Assembly: GCA_963931925.1 (NCBI GenBank)
Contig: OZ007571.1
Location: 59,646,125-59,710,124, forward strand
Origin: Onchidella celtica
Taxonomy: Eukaryota; Mollusca; Gastropoda; Systellommatophora; Onchidiidae
Direction: 5' to 3'
DNA length: 64,000 bases
This document shows, piece after piece, positions 1-16,886 of the stretch (the stretch's first letter is position 1; each line of letters opens with the position of its first letter). Both the position numbers and the translations under genes were made by a program. The notes beneath the pieces are model-generated. The model was not told the origin of the DNA. It searched no databases and was given only the letters and a program-made list of their open reading frames with translations.

Positions 1-30
1 TTTACACAGTATTTCCTTCTTCACTACCAG

Positions 31-3000
31 GACCCTCAAGATGAATTGAAAGAACGCTGTGGAGAGAAGAAAGAGTGCTTGTCACTGAAAGAAAAACTTG
101 ACGAATGCAATGCACGTGTAGAGAGTAGGAGCAAGACAGCAGAGACATGTGTAGAGGAAATTATAGACTTCATGCATTGCGTAGATCATTGTGTAAGTAC
201 AAATTTTCTGGTTTCATAACAAATATAAAGCAGACCTGCGACTATTCTGGATTTTATAGAGCCATCCTATATTTAATGTGTGGCTGTGTTTTATGTTTAT
301 GTTCTCCTTTCTGTGGCAGTCATATATCAATAAAGCATACTTTAACTGAATGTGTAGATTTCATTCCTATTTAAAGAAAGCACTGTGTCTGTAGATCCGT
401 GGAGCAATTACTTTCTGACATGAACTGCCTCGTCCTTTCCAAAAGGATAAAATCTACCTGGATTGATTTGCAGACTTTTATTTAGATTTACAAAATTCCT
501 TCTGGATCTGTACAAACCAGTTTTTGAGAATTTTTATTTACCAATGTAGTGATTTTAATATAGAACTTTAAAGTTTACAAATAAATTTAAAGCAATGAGT
601 ATCAGGCGGAGATGAAGTACCCATAAGACTGTGAAAGGTGCATGTTGACCATTATCATGTTGATTTGCTGTTGAACCCAAACTCAACTCAACTAGACCAG
701 TGACAACGAAGGTGTGATTAGGACACAAATGCCATACTGCCACCAAAGTAATTGCAATGATTGAAATTAAGACAAGTATAAGGGGTAGCACATAGAGAAA
801 ACAGGTAACCCTGGAGCAGAAAACCAGCATTGATCAGCCAGTTGGTGGCAAATCTGCACCAGGAGAAAGTTTAAAAGTCAGCAGAGGCAGTGTATGTAAT
901 TGATTAACTATATAAAATATTGTAATGATAATGATGCGCTAAAGATATTCGAACCCTTCCCCGGGCTGTCTCCCCCCTGTATATCATAATATGTGTGTTT
1001 GTATATGTGTGTATGTCTGTCACAAATCCCAGACTGGGAGATGTAATAAGTTATGACAGGACAACAATCACGAACGAACAAGTTTAACACTTAACAGAAC
1101 AACCCCTCAGACTCACACATTTATTAAACATAATTATACAAATAATAGCGCCATTACATACATTATATTATTGAAATTAACTGCCGTACAACGGCCTTAT
1201 TCTCACATGCACTCTTCCTCGGATCCACAACCCGGTAGTTACTTCCTAAAGGCACTTCGGCCTCAGCCTCTCCCCTCAGGGTCTTAATAGCACATTAATA
1301 ATTCACTGGCACCGCAGTCTCTCAACATCACCTTCCTATTGTCATACACCTTAGCATTCCACTAGCACCTCCGCAGGGCAATAACACCTTATCATTTCAC
1401 TAGCCCATCAACATGGCAATAGTACATTATCAGTTCACTAGCCCATCAACATGGCAATAGTACATTATCACATTCACGCTCATATCTACGTCCCTGTCCG
1501 TGGCCTGACTGCCACGACTTTATGTGCCTCTACTGTCCTGCACTGACAGCCTCACTCTTGGCCTATGTGTGGCCCCCGGCCCTATGCTGGCCTATCACCG
1601 TAGGCGGCGCTCTTTGGCCCGACCTCGGCACCTACAAGAATAACATTACATTGGTATAATGCCATACCATTTCTATTCACTCCACCTCTCCTTACAACCC
1701 ATGAAGCGTACACACAATAGTTCACATTTCACTCATCAAACATCTTACGGTAACACACCTCCATCGGAGTACACAATACTCACTCGTGCTACAAATCCAT
1801 GAACTCACTTTCATCTATCGCTCATGGCGCACATTGCTATATTATCCAATATCAAGGACTTCCACATTCCTCACATATACTTATTTACATCATGGTAATA
1901 GACGAATATAATATAATACATCAATCATAATTATCAATCATCGTTTCACCTACCAGTCATCACTGGAAAGACTCTCTCACTAGTCTTCTGACTGCTCTCC
2001 TTATGTTCGCCCACTGGGCTTTCTCTTTCGTCCGTTCAGTAGGACCTTCTAACTTGCAGTGATAGTAATACAGCGCTTTCGCCTCATTCAGACCCCCCCC
2101 CCCCACAACTCACAACAGCACGCTTTAACTTACTTGTCTACGTGCGTTAATTTTACTCTCCTCCTTTCCCCCTGTAATTATTAACTATCGCTCACTCCAC
2201 TCGTGACAATGTCTTCGGGAGTATCTTTTAATTTCATTGCAGGAACCATCATTATTGTATGTCTTGAATATGTAAGGAACTAGAGATGTATTGGAAATGT
2301 AAGGAATTGGATGCTGCGATGGGGCATGTTGGTCAAGAGGCAAGATGCTCGCTTGTCATGCCGAAGGCAACAGGTTCAATTCCCGGTCTTTGCAGGCATG
2401 TTAGAATTATGGGAGAAACTTCCTGTCCCTGATCCTATGGTGGGCAGGATCGAGCGTCTTCTCAAATAAAACTTGGAGGGCCCGTGTGCACATTGGGCTC
2501 ATTAAAGACACCTGAAACGTGAGAGGAACCTAGCAAGCTGAGCAGGCCGCTGCGTGGGCAAAATAAAAAAAACAACAACAACAAACTAATCCCAACCGCA
2601 AAAACGAGAAGAAGAAAAAGAAAAGCAAGAAAAGTGAGGTGTAAATGCCAAAAATATGAAAACAATCAACTGAATGCTGCAGAGTGTAGTTTGCAATTTT
2701 TTATACATGAGATATAAGACATGATCATTCTCTGTGCATCCAATATAAGAAGTTCAAGAAATGTAATGATATGCTTCCTGCAATGAAAACAAGAAGAGGA
2801 CAAAAAGACACACACACACACACAACAGAATTGAATCACAGAGATTTAGGTGCACAAGTTTATCTTGGGTGATGCTGGGTATCTTATAATCCAATCTTAT
2901 AATAAATGGTTGAATCAGCAGCCGAGCTCCCCTTGAATTTTTTTTTTTTTTTTTTTCTGATTTCTATCCAGCGCACACTTGTCCTTTGGTTGTTTCTTCT

Positions 3001-4044
3001 GTTCCATATGACAGATAGATCTTTGTCATGACTATTGCCATCTCTTGAAACTTGTTTAGATTAAAATGTCGGGAAAACTGATGAACAGTTTAAATATCCA
3101 GCTGTGAAACTACACATTGTGCGCACCATTCTGCATAGAACCAGCGGCAGACGCGTGGGCAAGAATTCATTCAAAATTCCGACAAACTGGCATGATGTTT
3201 CTGCACCCGAAAGGATTAAGAGGCTTCATTCCTACCCGCACCGGCAATCTGCTTTCTCTATGTGCTCCCACTAAGGCTTGTACATGTAATAAGCAAAACA
3301 CCTTTTGAAAAACACCAGATTTACCCTGGCAGCGCATAGAGTGAAAATTACAGCTGGTATCAGTATCTGTTGTTGTTGTTGTTGTTTTTTTTTGAAGGTC
3401 ACAGAGAATTTTACCTATCAACTGGTAATAATTAGGATCAGGATTACTCTTGGTTTCATTGGCAGACAATTTAATCATTGCATTAGATAATTTGTACATG
3501 GTAATGCAAATATGGCTGAAATGTTTGAATTTTTTTTTTTCTTGTAAAATCAACATTCAATAGGTTTATTATCCATAAATGAGTAACAGAAATGTACTAA
3601 TAAATTCACAGTGGGTGTTGTCAAAAATGTTATATCAGTGCCATTCCGTTTAATGTTGCTGTTGAATTTTCTCAGTCATGTTTCATTTTATTGGAAAAGT
3701 AATTGTAATACAGATTATGCTACATTATTTTCAGAACTCAGAAATGCACATATATTAAAATGTCTTTCCTGAACTGTTAGTGTTAGTGTGATCACTTGTG
3801 GCCAAGAAGAACTTTACTGAAACAATATGCCACATTGTTACAAAATGTTGACCTTCAAAAATCAGATGATACTGATAACACTCAAGTCAAATGCTCATCT
3901 TGGGAAACAAGACTTTGGTGATTTTCCTTATTTTAACTTAGCCGGGCACATTTAATTAGTTTCAGACACTGATAATGTGTAACATATTTTATTTGTGTTT
4001 ATGTTTTTCAGGTAGCAAAGTCATTATTTACCAAATTGAAGTAG
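31..4044 (+). CDS. UQCRH: UQCRH, cytochrome b-c1 complex hinge subunit, last two exons (partial gene)
   Basis: This is the 3' part of the gene for the small acidic hinge subunit of mitochondrial complex III, which sits on the intermembrane-space side and helps cytochrome c1 dock cytochrome c. Exon 31-192 follows a good acceptor (tcactaccag) and encodes 54 residues starting DPQDELKERCGEKKEC, with the family pattern of paired cysteines, ESRS, then FMHCVDHC. It ends at donor GTAAGT (193). The final exon, 4012-4044, follows tttttcag and encodes VAKSLFTKLK plus TAG, matching the family C-terminus (VAHKLFNNLK in human). Both joins keep phase 0. The start codon and the acidic N-terminus lie left of the window. 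Identification is by remembered family sequence; I am very confident because length, cysteines and C-terminus all agree. Confidence 0.93.
1018..2208 (-). mobile_element. Solo LTR, copy A (1.19 kb)
   Basis: The segment starts TGTCAC and ends GTGACA, so it has the TG...CA ends of an LTR. It is flanked by a perfect 5-bp target-site duplication, ATGTC (1013-1017 and 2209-2213). A highly similar copy lies inverted at 50896-52084 with a different duplication, so both are independent insertions. There is no coding sequence. The copies carry AATAAA near one end (TTTATT around 1120 here), which sets the transcription strand as minus for this copy. A roughly 40-bp unit containing CATCAACATGGCAATAGTAC is tandemly repeated near 1405-1470. 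No internal retroelement region is attached, so it is best read as a recombined solo LTR; a non-autonomous element with the same ends is possible. Confidence 0.85.
2318..2480 (+). repeat. tRNA-derived SINE-like segment
   Basis: A tRNA-like order is visible: an A-box-like stretch at about 2328-2345 (TGTTGGTCAAGAGGCAAG) and a B box GGTTCAATTCC at 2373-2383, about 30 bp apart. Similar A/B layouts occur near 16.4, 32.2 and 53.65 kb. The right boundary is uncertain and no target duplication was found. It does not fold as a convincing functional tRNA. Confidence 0.45.
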
Positions 4045-6420
4045 TGAGAAAGTAACACATGGGGCACAGATGAGACTAGAGGACATGTCCACAGTTTCCT
4101 TTGCTGTTGGTAGCTGTGATAACCATTGTAACATGTGCAGGTTACTCTCTAGAAGAAATGATTGACAGAACTCTTCTGACGGTATAACAGGTTGTTTGGA
4201 GAAAGAAAATGGAACAAATCTTTCTTTTTCTAGGGGTGTGATTGCTTATTTAGGGGTCTTATTTTCACAAAATGCAAATAGTTTAAAAACTGTTATGTTT
4301 GTCAGTTCTTGTTTTTTTTTTCATATCATGTTTTGTAGAACCTTCAAAGCTACTGAAAACTTACAGCTTCTCAAAATCTTCTGGATAGGGATGAAGTTCT
4401 CTGTATTTCATCATGTAACAACAGTAATGTATTGTACTCCATAGAATAATGGAACAGCTTGAATGGCATGATGTTTCTAATTGTGTGTGGAAATTGTCCT
4501 GCAGTAGTTCTCTTTTAATTAAATTATCATGATGTTGTCAATTAAAATGATTTTTCAGTATTATCAGGAGTTCTTTCAATATGTTTTTTCTGTTGTTCTG
4601 AGCTTGTGAATGTACCATTGACAGAAACTGTAAAATACATGTGGTGTGAAACTATTATCACTCTTCACAAAAGAATGCCAACTGTCATTATCAATTGAGC
4701 TCTTAATGCAAAAACCAGAGTCGCCCAGGAGAGTGAAAAGCATATGGAAGAACATTGTGTGATTGGCTCATTTAAGATTTGCCTGAAATGATAGAGTTAT
4801 TCAATGTACATTGTAAATCATGAACAAATACCATTGCAGCCTGGTCTCTCAGTGATACTTCTCTGATAAGACTATTAGTATTAGGAAGACCCTTAATTCA
4901 GGTAGTCCAAATTGATTTTTACTTTTTATCATAAGTCACCAGTTACTGTCTAATCTGATGGAACTTGCTTACTAAGAATTTTGATACCGGTATCATATTT
5001 ACCATTCTACTTAAAGACTTTGAAAGTTATGTCATTTTCAAAAGGGAAAACACACCTCGAATTTTCTACCTATAGCAAATTGCATGGTGATCTTTGAGCG
5101 CACATGAAATGACTGTCTACTGAGTCATTGAAAATTCTCACTTTCTATGTTTATGGGGTGTACACCGTGCTCAATTTTTTTCGAGGGATACAAATATACA
5201 TGTATTATTGAAATGAGCATCTCATTAATCTCAATTTGGTCATCGAATTTTATCTGAAGTCAATTTTTTTTTGGTCAAATCTTACAAAGGAGACAACAAT
5301 GATGTTTTTTTTGCGAATGTGCTCCCACTAAGGCTTGTAATAAGTTCCACCATTAACTTCACACTGAGCGTTAGACAAAGATGGCGAAATCAAGCTAGGG
5401 TGGGTCTATGAAAGCAGTCAATGCTTTGTGCTGGAATGTGCTCCATGTTTGATTTTGGCATACCTTTATGGTGTAAAGGCTGAGGTTCATTAGCACATAA
5501 TTACGATCTTGGTCATGTTTCCGCCAGTTTCTTGTTCAACAAACTTTGCAACCATGTACATTGATTTTCAAAGGAATTTCACGTCAAAACACGAAAAATT
5601 CACTGAATTAAACCTCATTTATTGAGCTTTCCCTGTGAATTATTTTCAAACTAATATGCAGTTTGCTACATAGGCACACGCTATGATTCTTTATTGGGAG
5701 GGGGGTAAAATCTGTATGCATGGCTCCCAGCGAAAACGACAACACTAGATCTTATTCAAGCAATAAAAAGACACAACCATATGCATTAAACGGTACAAAG
5801 ATAGTACATGTATTTTCGACAGATGTAGAAATGAACTTTATTTTGAGTGCATGCCATTTTACATTAACCTACAGCCATAGTACTAGCCTTGACACCTTGT
5901 AGTGTTGGCCTAAAGGTATGCCATAACTGGATTTCGCCCCAGAGGGGTGGGGCAGTTTAGACTACCAACTTCATTCATCCTTCCTTTTCACCATATCAAG
6001 GGTTAGCAAGCAGAAGTGCATACATGTAAGTTCATTACAGACTTTTTCTTGCAGGAAGGTTGGGTCAACAGGGTGCAAAAAATCATGTACATTTATACAA
6101 ATCTAATACATAGTAGACCAATGGACATCGTGGTACTCTATGTTTGTCAGAATAAACTTTTTCTGGGGCGATTCAATTGGGTATTTGCGACTACAGAGAT
6201 TTACACTAAATACAGACATCTACTATGCCCTTCACATAGCTAAATGTGGATACATAATACATCATCAGTACCGTATGTAATTCTGCAAAAGTGAGGAAAA
6301 CACACTTTGTATGTAACATGTATTTTGAACTACATGTACCTAGATTTGGCTCTCAAAAATAAAAGTGTAGATCTGTAATCACAAAATTGAGTCCACATTT
6401 ACATAAAATTACATTCCTTA
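4045..6420. other. UQCRH 3' UTR and spacer
   Basis: After the TAG at 4042-4044 the sequence is A+T-rich with no recognisable exon. ATTAAA at 4518-4523 and 4541-4546 are candidate poly-A signals. A 22-bp word at 3261-3282 inside the UQCRH intron recurs at 5318-5339. Otherwise I see only short T-runs and scattered TACATGTA words. Confidence 0.5.
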
Positions 6421-6422
6421 TA

Positions 6423-7067
6423 CAGTGCACTCTCCCGATAACGACATGGCTCGGGACCAGAGGTGCATGTCGTTATCGGGAACATGTCGTTATTCGGAGA
6501 TTTTCAAGATGGCGGAAAAAGGGGTGTGGTTAGACCCTTAGAATGTAACGTACCAGTATCTTTCTTTTTTTAACAGCAGCTGTCGACATCTTGGGGTGCG
6601 TTATTGTTCTCGGGTGAATACAATCGATTCAGCGGTCAGCGATGTGATGACTGACTCATTTAATGCGCGTCACCCTTTTTGTTCCGACGACAATAGACAC
6701 AGGTGTGTTTTCATTGGCCGATAACAAAGCGATCTCATTGGCCGATAACAAAGCGATCTCATTGGCTATGAGGTGCCTCTGGTAGGACATTTCATTGGTC
6801 GGAAAAGAAGTGTTTTTATTGGCTCAGAGAATGAAATGAAACTGACCGGAAACAATATTTTAGCTATTTTTATTTTTGTATCTAGCAAAGTCACAGCCGA
6901 TTATTGCTAACTCAATGTCGTTATCCGGAGAGTGGTCTAAAAAGTATGTCGCTATTTAGAGAGTTTTATTACTAATAACATATAGTAAAAAAATCGGGAC
7001 CGGGGGTCAATGTCGTTATCGGGAGAATGTCGTTATTCGGAGATGTCGTAATCGGGAGAGTGCACTG
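6423..7067. mobile_element. Pogo/Tigger-type MITE (645 bp)
   Basis: The left end CAGTGCACTCTCCCGATAAC is mirrored by the right end (…TAATCGGGAGAGTGCACTG), giving inverted termini of about 25 bp. A TA dinucleotide lies on each side (6421-6422 and 7068-7069), the target duplication of Tc1/mariner/pogo elements. The word ATGTCGTTATC recurs just inside each end and near 6910-7050. An internal 24-bp unit around CATTGGCCGATAACAAAGCG is tandemly repeated at about 6712-6770. There is no transposase frame, so it is a non-autonomous element needing a pogo-like transposase elsewhere. Confidence 0.87.
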
Positions 7068-7069
7068 TA

Positions 7070-9967
7070 CATGTATCAGGATTATGCATGCATGATAATG
7101 TCTACATCAAACACACTGAAAGATTCTAAAATCACATATCCATAATTTTCCTGAAGTATGAGATAACATGTACCGTACATCACAGTACATGTAATAAAGT
7201 AATTACATGTATTCATGTGAAACATTTTCATCTGATCCCAGTGCCCTAAGATGTACATTTTACAAGTTGATACATACATGTTACATGTACACACAAATGA
7301 TATGGTTCCTAGACTGAGAGCAGACTGGATGTAAATTATGTCCTGCAGTCAGTTGTGTGATTAAGTACATGTGTAATACATGTACATTCCTATCATCAAT
7401 CACTGTACTACCACTAGGGAGCACAGTTTACACTATAACATTAACTCATTAACACCTTTGTTTTTGGTTAAAGTACATACACATGTACATTATTACTAGA
7501 ATACTACCAGTCCAGATTGTTGAAAACATAATGACATACCCTGTGTAATAGTAATACTTGCACTGTAGTAGACAGTACATTTGTAATACATGTACATGCA
7601 CACTGTACACAACCCAAATGAATGTCGTCACTTTGTAATTAATCCTTAATGGGCATTTTGTGGCAACGATATTATGGGGGCAAATTAGTTTTTAAAAAAA
7701 TATATATTTCAGTGCTGGTGATACATGTACCCGTACATAAATGTTATAACAACAGGATTAAGGAACAAAACAAAGAGTCTGCAAGGTAGAGCTTGGCCTG
7801 ACCCTCGAGAAACATGATTAAGAATTTGGTTCAGTCAATAACTGAATCAGAGACCACATGACCAAGGGATGACCCACGGTCATTTTAAAAATAATATTTA
7901 ATTGGCTGTACACATTTCCTTTGTCCTTCTTCTTGAGCTTCAGCCCAAAAGCAAAATCGATTAAAAAATATTCAAGGTAGTTGAACTGATGATATGAAAG
8001 GGAAAATTTTCAGTAAAAAATTGCAATTTCTGAAAGCATGTACATTGTAAAATCAAATATGTCTACATGACATTTTGTTTGAGAAACTACATGTATGTGT
8101 ATAACAATAACATGTACAGTAGTAGGCTACTAGTCCTATATTATTAGGATACATGTACATGAGCAGCCTGTGTCAGCACTAAGCAACCCTGATACATGTA
8201 CAATGTATTTTATTCTATGGGTTTGTCTTAAAACATATTTGACAGTGGACACAAAAGGCATGATATACATTGTACTGTACATGTATACATCATGTGTATG
8301 ATACATATTGTAACTCTGACATCAATCTCCATTATATACATGTAGGCCTATATAGATTAATCCTCTACTTCCTGCAGCAACAATTTAGAATTACATGTGT
8401 GGGTACATTGTATGCAGATGCATTAGAAAATTCCTCACGGCAGTTGTGTTGCTGACTATGTTGACTGTGTTGAAGAAAGAAGTGGCACAGTAATAATAAT
8501 TAATGTATGCCTATGTAAACAGTCGCCTGTCTGTGATGATAATGTGGGAATGACGGGGACACGAGGCAAGGAATTTCCAAGTCATGTAATACATAATAAA
8601 TATACAAGTTACACACAAAAGGTATAACATACTGCACTCATGAATGCATACAAGGTTGACCTCGAGCATCAATGAGTTAAATAGAAAGTACATGTATTGT
8701 CCCTTGTATTTATATACACGAAAAAAGTCAGGTGTGAATAATACATGTACTTATTTCTTGTGGACCAAAGTACACGTATAATTGCGGTATTTCCCCCTTT
8801 ATTTGAATGACTACGGAATGGCACGTACACACGGGACAATGAACGGCTGATACCAGTAGTAATCTAATAACTTCACCAAATGATCAAACTTGGCGATAAC
8901 GTGAAGTTAAAACTTCAATTGCATGCCTTACAAGTTGTACAAAAGGGATACATGTATGTTTATTTGTTTGGCACTGCAGATGTTTCATGATGAATTTTAG
9001 CTGCATTCGTTTGAATGATTAAATTTCATATATATATCAACGCAGTGCAGTACATCGTGGCCACTTTAAATACACTCATTCATTGAGGCACTGTACAGGG
9101 ACCATCATGTATAAATACATGTACATGTAGGCCCCTACAGTACATGTATTATCATTCTCTAGACAACGTCTTGTTCCTCAGAAATTAATATGAGGTACTC
9201 TCCCTTTAATCACTCAAATTCGAGAGTCTGCGTTCGTTTGCAGAAAACACGTTGGCACGGCAACGGTCACATTGTGCTTGAGAGAAGCAAGATGACAGAC
9301 GGAATGTAACAGAATGATAGGACGGAGGGTGACTCTATCAGATGAGCTCACCAACCACCCGCAATTCGAGAGAAAGGTCATGTATTATATAATACACATG
9401 TAGTATGTAACAATAGACATGTACTTAAATAACTTGAACATTGAAATCTTCTGCGCGGCAATAAGTTCAATAATTTATTTGTTTTACCACTACCCCTGTT
9501 TCCCCCCACACACACACACATATGTAGGTCCTGCGTGTCAATATTAATTAATGTAGAAATGTTGCACAACTATTTTGGGTGTGACTTTGGTGTGAGGCCA
9601 AATTTAGCTTTGTTTCCACCATGCGCAATTAAGTTTCAGCAGGTTTTAAGGTGAGGATTGAATCAACTTAGGGCAACAGTACATGTAATCATTTTGGTGG
9701 CATAATGGCCACAACAACATAAGAATAAATCATGAGCACGAACTGGTCACATGCAGTAATTAATATGGGTATTTTGTCGACATGTCCCAAATTCAACAGC
9801 ATTAACTTTAGACATACTAGGCTGTGCATTATATCCGTACATACATTGTATACGTACATGTATTAGATATTGTACAAAGTCATTAATATCCCCGGGATTT
9901 TCTAACCATCTCATCATAACCACTGAAAACATTCAGCTTGCGCTGTTTACTCTAATCCAAGCAAGAT
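7070..9967. other. Spacer dense in the palindrome TACATGTA
   Basis: No exon is recognisable here. ACATGTAC and TACATGTA words occur every hundred bases or so, often doubled (for example near 7150-7210, 7265-7285, 7370-7385, 7580, 8150, 9115-9150). The open frames are short, and several arise from these words (repeated Tyr-Met-Cys-Thr type peptides). The right end abuts the 3' end of the actin-like gene. Confidence 0.5.
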
Positions 9968-15214
<5,247 letters not shown>

Positions 15215-16642
15215 ATTTTCTATTTTGTTTGAAAAATCTGCCTCTTAATGGGTTCTGTGTCGCTGTGACAGTGTAGTCCTGAAATCCAAATTGCCTGGGA
15301 AACCGAGGGCGCTGTTCAAAGACAAAACAACAAAAAAAGGCGGCCGGTTCAGTAACTGTTTAGATACATGTAGTAGGTTTCTTGTATTCAAGTCTGAGTT
15401 TCAAGCAAATTACCAAACATAATATAAAACTATGCTGGAATTACACAAGTCATAACAAATAATATAATATTTGATGGCGGATCTAGGGTAAATTCTCTGA
15501 CGGAGCACACGGTCTTGCGCGGTTTCACGAGGACAGCGTTATGTTGCTGAAGTCATTGTCATTATTACATGTATAACCTGCTGTAGTCATTTGGCTCATG
15601 TTTCCACGCTACACAGCCCAGCAGATCGTTTTCATTGTTTCTTTTTAAAATATCATTTTCTTGACGAAAAAAAACAAACATCCGCCCTCTTGAAATGGCC
15701 GCCATGCCCTGCTTTCAGATTTAAAAACAAAAGAAGAAAAAAGGGTCACCTTATACAAAGCTAGTCCTATCATGAAACCGCCCAACTGCATTCACACAGC
15801 TGAAGTTGACAGCTTTTTTGTGCCAAATATTCTTTCAATTCCTTTGAAGGAATTTTAATTTCTTCTAGCAAGTTTAAAGGAAAGGGAGTGGGGGTGGGGA
15901 GAGGAGGTGATAATATGTCAAATAATCTTTTTTTTTTTTTTTTCAATGTATTTAAGATAGATCTTAATGTACTTAGGAATGTATTGCAAGCAAAACAACT
16001 TTTCTTTGTTTGTTTTGTATCTCCTGCAAAAATAAGTTTTTGGCTCTTATGGGGTTTCCAAGAAAGGACCAGCGACATGTTTTGCGTGACAAACATTTCT
16101 GGCCAGGTAAACACTGCAGCTGCATTTACACTTTAAAAAAAAAAAATGCTCCGGTAGAAATTCAGTGTGCCGGACACGAAGGCCCGGGATGTCAGGGCCT
16201 CCGAATGTCTCTTCAAGCACCGTTTTCACGATAGACGGGCAGTTGGATGAAAGGAGGAATGGGCGAATCTGTGGATGAATAATGGAGTAGGAGAATGGAT
16301 GGATGGGTGTAGACATGGAAGAAAATAGGTGCATTAAGTATAACACGAGAAATTACTTAATTTGTGCTCCACTGCTAGATTGGAACCTGGGACCTTTCTC
16401 TCCCGGGGCAAAGCACGGTAACCAAGAAACCACTGGTCTCTCGTTTCAAGAGGTCATAAAGCTCTATAATCAAAGCTCACTCCAAATCCCTAAGCACAAA
16501 GTCCTCTATCTGTCACCTATAATGCAGGTAAAATCTTCGCATTTCTCAATTTTTTGTTCCCTTTTTTTTTTTCCCTGTGTATGTCGCGGATTTTTCCATG
16601 GTTAGCCCCTTCCTATTATACCGGGGTTTGACTTAATATGGG
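15215..16642. other. Upstream flank of the actin-like gene
   Basis: This should contain the promoter of the minus-strand actin-like gene, but I see no clear TATA box. The rest is T- and A-run-rich spacer, with a degenerate GGAT stretch near 16230-16310 and a minus-strand SINE-like segment near 16375-16432. Confidence 0.4.
16360..16435 (-). repeat. tRNA-derived SINE-like segment, minus strand
   Basis: Read on the minus strand, an A-box-like GTGGTTTCTTGGTTACCG is followed by a B-box-like CCAGGTTCCAATC about 30 bp later. This is the layout of a tRNA-derived promoter. Ends and target duplication are not visible. Confidence 0.4.
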
Positions 16643-16886
16643 CCCAGCGGGTAGAGAGTTGAGAGCTCGACCCAGATTTGAGAGGTTCCGGGTTTTGTAA
16701 ATGGAACCCAACGGAAATTCGACGCGCAGATCTGACGTCGTTTCCTTATAGGAATGACATTGCTCATACGCAAATCCACCGATTACGACATCATGTCGAC
16801 GTCGTTCTGAAGTAGGGAATCAGCCCCTACGGTAATCCCACTAATTCTATAGAAATCTACGTAGGATTGACGTACGGAAGCTGGAA
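16643..16886 (+). mobile_element. CCCAGC-ended MITE-like repeat, copy 1
   Basis: The segment begins CCCAGC and ends GCTGG. It shares with the reverse complement of 34185-34392 an ordered set of words: GACGCGC, CTGACGTC, AGGAATGACAT, TACGACATC, GTAGGGAATC, CTACGGTAATCCCAC and GAAATC. It has no coding capacity. The two copies are diverged, which suggests an old dispersed family. Confidence 0.6.

Larger units (their letters stand above)
193..4011 (+). other. UQCRH last intron
   Basis: This 3.8 kb intron lies between donor GTAAGT at 193 and acceptor AG at 4010-4011. It contains the solo LTR at 1018-2208, a tRNA-derived SINE-like segment near 2320-2480, a short CA run near 2810 and T-runs at about 2938-2956 and 3529-3540. 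I see no other coding exon in it; the open frames inside it have no recognisable domain. Confidence 0.85.

Noticed and set aside
147..374. Short frame overlapping the UQCRH exon
   Set aside because: Out of frame with the recognised UQCRH coding sequence and runs into the intron.
555..830. Hydrophobic 91-aa frame on the minus strand in the UQCRH intron
   Set aside because: Has membrane-like stretches but no family likeness, and lies inside an intron of a gene on the other strand; A+T-rich DNA often gives such frames.
2320..2395. Functional tRNA gene
   Set aside because: A and B boxes are recognisable but acceptor and anticodon stems do not pair convincingly; a SINE-like origin fits better.
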